Source: Candidatus Buchananbacteria bacterium | GTDB taxonomy: Bacteria > Patescibacteriota > Patescibacteriia > 2-01-FULL-39-33 | Assembly (NCBI GenBank): GCA_903888345.1 | Contig: CAISTG010000002.1 | Coordinates: 1 to 37,608, forward strand | Reading direction: 5' to 3' | DNA: 37,608 nt | Shown: piece by piece, positions 8,501 through 20,500 of the stretch | Numbering within the stretch: the first letter of the stretch is position 1 | Layout: every line of letters starts with the position of its first letter | Program-made: the position numbers and the translations under genes | The notes under the pieces: model-generated | Database searches by the model: none | Told to the model about the DNA's origin: nothing | Seen by the model: only the letters and a program-made list of their open reading frames with translations

Positions 8501-11500
8501 TGGCGTGGAAGTTCCGACTCCAACATAGCCCGACTTAAGAACACTCAAGTAATTGGCTCCAGTCGTTGAAGCAATATTGAAAATATATGAGCCGGCAGTA
8601 ATACTTGTTGTCGTTCCGACATTGACCGCTCCACCATTTGGCTGAACAGCCACCACACCATAATCAACTGAATTGCCCTGAATAACTAAATTAGTACCGG
8701 AAGCATTGCCACCAAAGAGGCTTTGGCCAGTATCACGTCCCGCTAACAGCGCGTATTGCGTGTGATCATCATTAAGCAAACCAGAAAGCGCACCATGGGA
8801 CGAAGCAACATAAGTGCCGGAAGGTAAATTAGAAACTGAGCGCAAATCTTGAACTTCTTGATAGACAGCCGCTCCACCAACTTGGCGCAAGATGACACGA
8901 TATAAAACCTTCATTTCTGAAAACGGTAATGTGCCAAATGACAGACTTTCCCAGGTATTATTGGTTCTGGCGTTAGCAATCGAACCATCAACACTTTGAC
9001 CCATAATTGCCACCACTGGATTAGCAACATTATCGGTGGCAACAATCCAATAAGCAACATAATTATTATTACCAACTGTAGAAGTTGAAGTCCCGCCCAA
9101 ATTATACAGTACGTTTGAAGCTTGCAGGATATAATAAGCATTTTGTGCAGCGGTAAACTGCCAACCCGTCCCAATCTTGTAAAGCACTGGGAATTGAACT
9201 TGTTGCGCGATCGACAAATCAATATCTTCATCCCAAATAACACCGGCGGTGGTGGTCGCTCGATTATTATCAAAAGTTCCAGTCAAACCAGATTGATAAC
9301 GAGTGCCAACCGTGCTATGCAAATAAGCGTGCGTCGCGCCATCCATCGTTAGTCCATGACGTTCATCAGCCATAATTCCCTTTTGGATAGTGGCATTCCA
9401 ATAAATAGTGACGATCGGAATTGTACCATCAGTTAGTGTCCAGAAAGTTGTGCTAGTACTCAAGGCAGCGGTTGTCTTGTCATAATAAATGAAATACAAC
9501 CCGGTCACATTAGGAATAGTAATCACCTCGGAACTCTTGATATACTCCTTGCCAGACGAATACACTTTAAAATTGGTACCGGTAATTTGGAAAGCGCGAG
9601 TATTATCAAAGAAGGCAAGACTGGTATCGGTACGATTGGGGAAGCCAGTCATTTCTTTGGTGGTATTCTGTTGATTATATAGCCTTGTGTCTAAATCTTG
9701 GATGGCTAATTTAATGCTGCTAGTGGTAATAATGTTCCCCGTCAAACCGATCATATTCAAGTTGCCGGTCATCGAGACATCACCATTACCATCAACTACA
9801 AAAATATTCGGATTAGTAGAAGTGGCAACCCGCAATAACGCTATGGCAGACGATGAACCATAAACATGCAAAAAGGCATTTGGAGTTGAAGTACCAAACC
9901 CGCCAGCACCCTTCACAATCAAACCCTCGGCTGGCGCACTAACATTGTTATAGCCGGTAAACCCGATAGCCGTTCCCCCATTAGTCGATAAAGTTAATTG
10001 AGGTGAGTTGTTATTGGTAAATAATCCGAATTTGTTGGTAGTCACTGTACCAAATTGAACAGCAGCAGTAGCTGAACCAGCGCTAATAAACATTGAGGCT
10101 CGCGCCGTTTGAGCGGTGTTACCGATAGAGAAAACATTTTTCGCGTCTGGTCCAACAACATAAAGAGAATACGGGCCATAGGCATCAGCGGGCTGAGTAG
10201 CAGCTCCCACATTAACACTGCCATTATTATCAATGTTTAATAACGATGCCCCGGTTGAGGAAGTTATATTTAGAGCGTAAACTCCTGCAGCCGCCTGGAT
10301 GTTAACCATTGCAATCGCCGAAGTTGTTCCGACTGATAATTTGGAAGCGGTGGTAGTGGCAAGTGTTGTTAGGCCGGTGACGGTTAGATTGGTTGAGGTT
10401 GTATTGGTCGAAGATACGCCAGAGAAGAGAGCTAAAGCGGTAGATGAGTTATAATTTGAAACATAACCAGGATTAGTCCAGCCATATTGGACACTATTAG
10501 TTGTTGTGGTGATAGTCAGGCCAGTTCCTGAGGCGGTGAAAGCTGTCGCTGCCAATCCGCTACCGCCAGTAATGCCAAGACTGGAAGTTGATACCCATTG
10601 AGTTGAGGTGCCAGTACTGATCAACACCTGACCATTAGTTCCAGTCGAGTTAGTTGAATCCTTAAAATACCCGCCAAGTGATAAGCCATTACTGAATGAG
10701 GCGTTACCGTTAGCATCAATGACGAAGATGTTTTGATTGGTAGAGGTGGCGACACGAAGTAAGGTGTCAGTTGTTGTGCCGAAGATACTAAGTTTGGCAT
10801 TAGGGGTTGTCGTACCGATGCCGATGGTGCCATTTGCCTTTATAACATCCACTCCATTAGTCGCAAAAAATGTATCCTGTCCATACCAGTTAAAATAAAA
10901 TCCACCCCCATTACTCTGAAACGTATCATCATACAAGGATAATGATTGTGTTCTGCCACCCTTTATATTCATGATTTGAGTTGAATTGCTGGCCCCTGAA
11001 TCAACCACACTAAATTTTACCGCCGGTGTTGTTGTACCAACCCCCACATAACCATTAGGCGCCATATACAACATCGAGGCCCCAGTTGAGGAAGTAATAT
11101 TTAAAGCCGAAACTCCCGAAGCTCCTTGGATGTTGAGCATTGACGTTGCTGAGGTCGTTCCGACTGATAATCTGCCAGAAGTTGTGGTTGCTAATGTTGT
11201 TTGGCCAGTAGCAACCAAGTTCGTTGTCGTGACATTGGTGGAAGAGACGCCAGAGAAAACTGCTAAGGCGGTGGAAGAATTATAATTAGTTAAATAATTT
11301 CCAATTAACTGATAAGTAGCAGCAGCGGTGGTCGTGGTCAAGTATGGCGTCAAAGCTGAGGCCGTAATATAACCGGAGTTATTCACCCATTGAGAAATGC
11401 TAGAAGTAGCAAAAGCGGAAACTGTTAATCCCAGCGAGGAAGTTGAAACAGCGGTGACAACTCCATTGGTGCCCAATAATAAGCCATTCAGGCTTGCGAC

Positions 11501-14500
11501 TTTCAGTGTGCCACCAGTCGTCAAATTGCCACTCGCCACAAAATTTCCGGTCGTAGTCGCATCGGAATTAATTATGAAGGCGTTAGACGAGGTAGAATTG
11601 GAAACACCAAAATTATAACCATTATACGAATCAAATTCCATTCGTCTGGTTGAGGTATTAAATTCAATGCCAGCCACATAACTAATATCGCCACCATAAG
11701 CATAACCATCACCGACAAAGCGTAAGTCCGGGAAACGATCGCTGCCAGTATGCGGCTCAGCAATATACAAGCCATTGGAAATTCCACCAACCATTGACCC
11801 GACATTCATGACGCTATTAGCAGCTGAGCTATTGAATTTCATCAAGGTCACTGGTAAAGAAGTGGCCATGGTCGCCTCAGCAAAATATCGCTTTTCAAAC
11901 GAGATCCCCGTACCGGCATCACCGATGTAGGTGGTGCTAGCCACGGTCAGGGTGCCGTTAATTGAGGCGTTACCATTAACGACAAACTTTTGACTTGGGG
12001 TTGTCGTGCCAATGCCGACGTTGCCATTACTGCCAACATAGAAAATAGATGAGGTGGCAAAAGTGGCTGAGGTTGTAGTAACAACATCAAACAAAGCCTG
12101 AGTAGCACCATAAGCATTCTGAACGGAAAGTTTCGCCCATGAGGTTGAAGTGCCAATAACAACTGACCCGCTAACGATAATGCCATTTTGTGTAGGGCTT
12201 ACTGTGGCAAAATTACCGATAGATAAGCCACCAATACCCATATTCGCATAAGAGTTGCCAGAGTCTAAAAATCTGATTGATGGACCTGAAGAATATAGTC
12301 TCAATCTATTCACTCCACCCTGTTCTCCGAAAATGAATGGGATATTGCTAGTGGTATCAATGGCCTTAAATCCACCATTAACATCTAGAGCAACTGCGGG
12401 AGTACTTGTCCCAATACCAATAAAACCATTTGGCGCCATATACAACATAGAAGCCCCAGTTGATGAAGTAATACTTAATGCCGAAACTCCGGAAGCACCC
12501 TGAATATTTAACATGGAAGCAACGGAAGTAGTACCAACTGAAAGTCTTGCTGCGGTTTCGGTCGCAAAAGAATTAGTCCCCGTCCAGGTGTTATTGGTAG
12601 CAAAAATTGATGAAGTGATATAGCCCGCATCGTTGACCCATTGTGAAATAGTGTTAGTAGAAAAATTGGCGGTGGTTAATCCGGTACTAGTTGTTAAGAA
12701 ACCAAAACTCGTTGTCGCCACCCACTTCGTTGAAGTACCAGTGCTAATTAAAACTTGACCATTAGTACCAATTGAATTGGTAGAATCCATCAAATAGCCA
12801 CCAATGTCCAAACCGTTAGAAATAGCGACATTACCACTAGCGTCAATGACGAAAATATTTTGATTAGTGGAAGTGGCGACACGGAGGAGAGTGTCGGTTG
12901 TGGTGCCGATAACCGTGAGTTTGGCCGATGGTGATGAGGTGCCAATTCCGAGGTTACCCGTACCACTTATTCTTACGGCTTCATAAGGATTGGCTGCGCC
13001 ATTACTTACTGAAAAAGCAAGACCACGATAACCACCCAACTCACTATTAGCGGTCGCGGAAATTCGTGCCATATTATAAGGAGTACCAGCCGTTTTAAAT
13101 AAAATTCCAACATAACTACCACCAGTAAATGGAGCTTCAAGAGTCATTGCGTCAACACTACTCTGTCCCGAATTCGTCACAATATGCAAGGCGGAGGTTG
13201 GAGCATTAGTCCCAATTCCCACAAAACCATTAGCAGCGACAGCAAAAGTTGAAGAACCAGTCGAGGATGTAATATTTAAAGTCGAAATTCCCGAAGCCCC
13301 TTGAATGTTTAACATCGAGAGCGCTGAGGACGTGCCAATTGATACTCTGCTGGCAGTCGTCGTCGCCAAAGTAGTCGTTCCAGAAAAAGTATTAGAACCA
13401 GTAAAGGTATTATTAACAGACAAGTAGGGCACGGTATTAGAAACATTCCAGAAGGCCTGCCATTGAGAGGACGAGGCATTCCAAGAAGCATAAACATTAT
13501 TCCAGTTGGTAACAGCCAAATTGGAACCGGTCACAGTTCCGGTTACACCCAAATTGCCAGTAATCGTTCCATTACCATTTACCTGCAATCCAGTTGAAGA
13601 AGCGGTGCCAGCGACTTCTAATCGAACCGTAGGACTCAGGACACCAATTCCGACATAAGCGCTACTTCTCACAATACTAATCGCATTAACATCACTACCT
13701 TGAACAGCATCAGCCGTATCATGGACTCCGATATTTAAGGTATTAATCGAACCGTTGTAATGGATAAACGCACCCTGATAGTAAGGTGAGGCGGCCATGT
13801 TGGTTTCGGTAAATCTCAGCCGGCCACTTTCAACTTGATTAACTCCACTGCCTCCCAAATTAATAATTGGGCCAGTATCTTTATCATCACCGCTATAGAT
13901 CGCCAATCTTGATGCTGGGGTTGTAATACCAATACCCAGATTACCATTAGGAGCAACGTAGAGCATCGAAGCACCCGTTGATGAAGAAATATTTAAGGCA
14001 GAAATTCCAGGCGCTCCTTGGATATTTAACATGGAAGACTGAGAAGAAGTGCCAATCGACAACATGCTGGCAGTAGTAGTTGCTAAAGTTGTGGTACCAG
14101 TAAAGGCATTAGTTCCAGTAGCGGTATTATTAGCGCCGAGTTTAAAATATGATGAGGAAGCAGCCATCCAATAAGGATCGGTTTCGCTGACCAAGAATCC
14201 TAGGGAAGTTGTAGCGACCCAGCGAGTTGAGGTTCCAGTGCTGATTAAAATTTGACCGTTTGTTCCAATGGAATTAGTGGAGTCCATTAAGTAACCACCA
14301 ATATCTAAGCCGTTAGAGAACGTGGCGTTACCATTAGCATCGATAACGAAAATATTTTGATTGGTGGAAGTAGCGACACGCAGTAGGGTGGTTGCCAGGG
14401 ACGAAGTGCCAAAAACGGTCAGATACGCATTCGGAGTTGAGGTGCCAATACCAACAAGGCCATTTTCTTGTACTCTAAACAATTCTACTGCATCTCTAGC

Positions 14501-17500
14501 ATAGTAATTATTGGCAAAAATAGAAAAATATCTAGTCGTAGAGACATTGGCAGTATCGATTCCTATGCCGACATTTGCTTGAGAATTTAATGCGAAATCT
14601 AGTGCACCGATAGCACCAAAACGAACATTTAAGGAGTCTGCTCTAAATTCTCCAGTACCGTAACCATTATTGATATTATATTCTTTCGACAATATCCTTC
14701 CATTAACTTCTAAAGGCTGACTCGGACTTGCTGTCCCAATCCCCACATTGCCATTAGCAGCAACCGTTACCATCGAGGCTCCAGTAGATGAGGTTATATT
14801 TAAAGCAGAAACTCCAGGCGCTCCCTGAATATTAACCATCGAAGTAACAGACGAGGTACCAACAGAAAGTCTTGTCGCGGTAGTTGTCGCAAAAGTGTTA
14901 ATACCAGTAAAGGTATTATTAACAGACAAATATGGCACAGTATTAGAAACATTCCAGAAGGTTTGCCATTGTGATGAAGAAGCGTTCCAAGAGTTATAAA
15001 CATTGTTCCAATTAGTGACCGCCAAATTTGATCCGGTGACCATACCAGTCACTCCCAAATTACCAGTAATCGTGCCATTGCCATTAACCTGCAACCCAGT
15101 TGAAGAAGCGGTGCCACCAACATCCAATTTCACCGTTGGACTGAGAACACCAACGCCGACATTACCATCAAAATACGCTGTCTTATTTGGATATAATCTG
15201 AAAGTATTAGTGGAATAACTGGCATCAGTTTCGGCCCCAAAGAACATATAAAGAAGTGACGGTGCTGTAACACCAGAGTTTAAGCTTCCATAAACTCCAA
15301 TTTGACCAAAGTCAGCACTTAGTCCTGTGGTAGTATTTTTGGCATTCAAATCAAACGCAGTAAAAGCAACTCCACCGCCATCTCTCTCAATCGACTGAGT
15401 AATACTTGGATTCTGTCCTTGCAACAACACCATTGGTGTACCTGTATATACTGGATTAAAGATATGAAGTTGACTTGTTGGGGTGGAAGTACCGATGCCA
15501 AGTTTACTATTAACCACTAAATTAGTTGTCGTGACATTAGTGCTAGACACACCCGCAAAAACCGCCTGAGCAGTTGATGAATTGTAATTTGTTAAATAGC
15601 CCAGAGTCGTTGTCGAAACCCACATCGTCGAAGTTCCAGTGCTAATTAAAATTTGACCGTTTACACCAGTCGAATTGGTCGAATCTTTAAGATACCCGCC
15701 GAGCGACAAACCATTAGAGAGCGAGGCGTTTCCATTGGCATCGATAACGAAGATGTTTTGATTAGTGGAAGTGGCGACACGCAGTAAAGTGTTGGTGGTG
15801 CCAAAGACATTTAGGTTGGCATTAGGAGTCGAGGTGCCAACACCGACATTGCCCGTTATTGTCATATTTCCTGACCCATCATCCAAAACATTCCTCCAAG
15901 TAGGCGCTGCTAAAGACGTTAACGGAACCACAGAGCCAACTTTTCCATTATTAGCAAAAGCCATTGACATCATCCAGCCATTTGCTGGTACACTTCCGTT
16001 CGCAGCCCCGGTACTGACCAAACCCACAAAACCAGTACTATATGTTTCCATGAATCTCAAGCCCAAATAATCATTCGAATTAACTGATTCAATACCAGTA
16101 TTTGGACCATTAAACCTCACTGTATTAGGAGTAAAAGCAGAACCAGTGACTTGATTAAAGTATAACATGCTATTATTACCATTCATCACATTTTGTATAG
16201 ACTGATTAACCATTCCGTAATTAGTACTTATACCATTTAATGTAATTACTCCGCTGCTATTACCACTATTTCCCAGTGTCAGCATTGAACTCGGGCTCGT
16301 CGTCCCAATACCAATATTGCCATTAGGCGTCATATACAGCATCGAAGCCCCAGTTGATGAAGTAATATTTAAAGCGGAAACTCCGGATGCTCCTTGGATA
16401 TTTAACATGGAAGACTGAGAAGAAGTGCCAATCGACAACATGCTGGCAGTAGTAGTTGCTAAAGTTGTGGTACCAGTAAAGGCATTAGTTCCAGTTGCTG
16501 TATTATTGGCGCCGAGCTTGAAATAAGAAGAAGAGGCAGCCATCCAATAAGGATCGGTTTCGCTGACCAAGAATCCTAGGGAAGTTGTAGCAACCCAGCG
16601 TGTTGAGGTTCCAGTGCTGATTAAAATTTGACCATTATTGCCAATCGCATTAGTCGAATCTTTAAAGTAACCGCCAACAGCTAATCCATTAGAAAGTGAA
16701 ACATTACCACTTGCATCAATAACGAAAATATTTTGGTTGGTGGAGGTGGCGACACGCAAGAGAGTGACTGCCGATGAAGAGCCATAAACATTCAAGTAAG
16801 CATTTGGAGTACTAGTACCGATGCCGACATTGCCACCTAAGAAAGCAAAATTAGGAGCAGTGCCAATAGTATTAAAGGTTGTTAAACCGGTACTACCGAT
16901 AGTTGCCGATAAATAATTAGCAGCATCGTAACCCACTCTCAATTGTTCGGTTGTCCCCAAAATATCCAGGTAGGCAGTTGGAGCATCATTATTAATTCCA
17001 GTCCTTCCATTCTTCATGGTCAAGGATGTCGGAGCATAATTAACAGTAACTGAGGGAGCGGTAAATACAGTAGTAGAAGCCGCCACTGTAGTTCCCGCAG
17101 GATCACCCCCAATAGCTAAAGTAATTGACGCGGTTCCAGCGGTTGCGCCTGCAGTTCTTCTTAATCTAAATGCTGCGATTTGACCAGAAATCATAACATC
17201 AATTTCCGCATCATTGCCACTATACGCGCCTGTAGTTGAAATTGGTAAAGCTTTCTGCCAAACTCCAGCCGTGCCGTTATATTGTACTGGTACGATATAT
17301 CTCTTGGATTGCGCATATCCACCAGAATGAATTGTTAACCAAATTTCAACGTTAGAAGAAAAATCAGAGTTTGTCACTGTCGCAAATCCTATAGCATCTC
17401 CAGCGGCGGCTGGAACAGCAAAACTATATTGAATTTGTTTAAGGTTAGATCCTGATAAAGCACCAGCGAAAGTCCCACTACCAGTAACCGTTAAGTTGCC

Positions 17501-20500
17501 TCCCAAATAAGTATTACCGGCAACCTCTAAACGATTAGTCGGAGAGGATGTTCCAATACCTACATTGCCGTTGCTTAAAATTGTCAGTAAGGATGCGCCA
17601 GTCGAAGAAGTAATATTTAAAGCCGAAACACCAGACGCGCCCTGGATATTTAACATCGAAACTTGCGAGGTTGTGCCGACAGCTAGTCTTGAAGCTGTGG
17701 CGGTCGCAAAAGTGTTAGTCCCCGTCCAGGTGTTATTAGTAGCAAAAATTGATGAAGTGATATAGCCCGCATCGTTGACCCATTGTGAAATAGTGTTAGT
17801 AGCAAAATTAGCAGTCGTTAATCCGGTGCTGGTTGTTAAGAAACCAAAGGTTGTTGAGGCTACCCAGCGAGTTGAAGTGCCAGTGCTAATTAAAACCTGA
17901 CCGTTAGTGCCGACGGAATTCGTCGAATCCATCAAGTAACCACCGATATCTAAACCGTTAGAAATGGTAACGTTACCACTGGAGTCGATGACGAAAATAT
18001 TTTGGTTGGTGGAAGTAGCAACACGCACGAGGGTGTCAGTCGTTGTGCCGAAGATGCTGAGCTTGGCATTTGGAGTATTATTACCAATGCCAATATTCCC
18101 CGTATTATACTGTAAGGTTAGAGCATCCACCCAATTACCGTTGAAATAAGTGTAGGTAAGATTTTCGGTCGTATCTGTTTCGCCAAATCTCCACTTTTCT
18201 GCTCCCGCAGTCAGAAATCTAAATTGATTAGTATAACCAGTACCACCTCGATCCAAATAAATCGAAGCATGTTGAGCGGAGTCGATAGTCAGCTGAGGAA
18301 AATTAGTACCATACAAATACATTTGTCCATTAGCATTCATTTTTGCTAAAGAATCACCAGTAGATGATACGAAATCAAAGATCGGATTAGATCCCGCCGT
18401 ACCCATAACACTAAACTTGGCAATTGACGAAGTAGTCCCAACCCCAACATTACCATTAGCTGCCACATAAAGTGCTGAAGCTGTTGATGAAGTTACAACG
18501 CTTAATAATGGCGTGGTCGAAGTACCTTGAACTGATAACATAGCTCCAGGAGTAGAAGTGCCAATACCAATTTGCCCTGTTGAAAGAACAGTTAACTTGG
18601 TTGCTGACGCTCCCCAGGTTCCGTCATTGGAGACATCAATTTGGAATTTACCAATACTATCAGAACCATTTCTAACAGCGGAAGTTCTGGCAATAAAATT
18701 CTCGACTCCCGCATTATCCTCAATTGCATAAAGGAAGCCGGGGCCAAAACCATCGGTCATATCGCCAGTTGAGGTCAACTTAAAAGTCATTGGGCTAGCA
18801 ACAGAACCAGTTGCGCCAGTTACATCATTAAAGAGCGCCAATCTCCCGGCATCAGTATCGGAATTGTTATAAAAAACATTTTTATAAGTGCCATTTGGTG
18901 TCGCGATACCTGAAGAAAATCTATTGCCGACGTTATAAGCGACAAACTCAGAGCCCGAAACATCTAACTTCACACTAGGATTCGCTGTCCCAATGCCCAC
19001 GTTACCGTTGGCCGCAATAGTCAATAGTGAGGCACCGGTCGATGAGGTAATATTTAACGAAGCAACTCCCACAGCACCCTGAATGTTAAACATCGATGAC
19101 TGCGAAGTCGTGCCAACTGATAACATACTAGCTGTCGTCGTTGCTAAAGTTGTAGTACCCGTAAAGGCATTAGTTCCTGTCGCAATATTATTGGCCCCCA
19201 ATTTGAAATAAGAAGAAGAGGCTGACATCCAATAAGGATCAGTTTCGCTAACTAAGAAACCCAGAGAAGTTGTCGCGACCCAACGCGTCGAAGTACCAGT
19301 GCTGATCAATACTTGCCCATTAGTGCCGATAGAATTAGTTGAATCCATTAAGTACCCGCCGATGTCTAAGCCATTAGAGAAAGAGGCGTTGCCATTAGCA
19401 TCGATAACGAAAATGTTTTGGTTAGTGGAAGTAGCAACACGCAAAAGAGTCGAGGTTGTACCAAAAATATTAAATAATGAATTTGGAGTCGTCGTACCAA
19501 CACCGACAAAGCCAGATGATAATACACGAACCGCTTCCACGATTGAGCCACTTCTTCGGGTTCTAATAAAAAATGATCCACTGGCAGCATTGCCGGTTGC
19601 ATCTTCGATAACATCACCGATAATGGCATAAGGAATTGCAACTCCTCCAGCCTGTTGATTGCCCAGGGCAATTGTGGCTTCAGTTCCAACGACAGCGCCT
19701 GCTTTATAAAATGATAAGGCATAAGTATTAGAACCCTGTGAAACCAATAAGGCGGAATTACTATCCAAATCAGAACCAATTGAGCCGATAGTTCCAATTG
19801 TTAATTGATTTCTAGCTGAAGAATTACCAATACCGACATTACCACTAGGCGCCACATACAACATCGATGCACCAGTTGAAGAAGCAATATTTAAGGCTGA
19901 CGTGCCAGCAGCGGTTTGCAAAGTCAATAAAGAACCGGCTGAAGTCGTACCCATAGAAAGATAACCATTGCTATTAACTGTTAGTAAGGCCGTGTTTGAT
20001 GAAGATGCCAGAACCAAAAGATTTCCCGTGCCAGCGGCATTAGTGACTTGTAATCGGGCATTGGGCGTGGTGGTACCAATACCAAAGTTACCATTAGCAT
20101 CCTCAAAAGTTTTAGGATTCAATGCCACTGCGTTATAAAGAGTTGGTTCGGTACTTGAGATATTTGTGGTCCAACCAGTTCCCCAGCCTGTAATACTGGT
20201 GTGTCCAGCAATAACTTCATTAACTGTAAATTTTGGATAGGCCCAGGTCGTTGAAGTATTACCCAAAAGAATTAAATCAGTTGAACTGTTATTGGCTAAT
20301 CTCACTTGATTAAAAGGCGGCGTGCCATAATATTTGATGCTCGAATTATACCAATTATGATCGCTGAAGTTATAGCCACCAATCAAAATTTCCCAAGCTC
20401 CACGAGAAGTATAATCATAACCACTGATTCTAATTTGTAACATGGTTTGACTACCGAATTTCGGCAAAGAAATAATACCGGTTCCGGTGATACTGGAAAT

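Noticed and set aside
19366-19797. 143-aa minus-strand ORF in another frame of the giant gene
   Set aside because: It is an alternative-frame shadow with Leu-rich low complexity caused by the repeat codons. It has no domain and lies fully inside the real frame.
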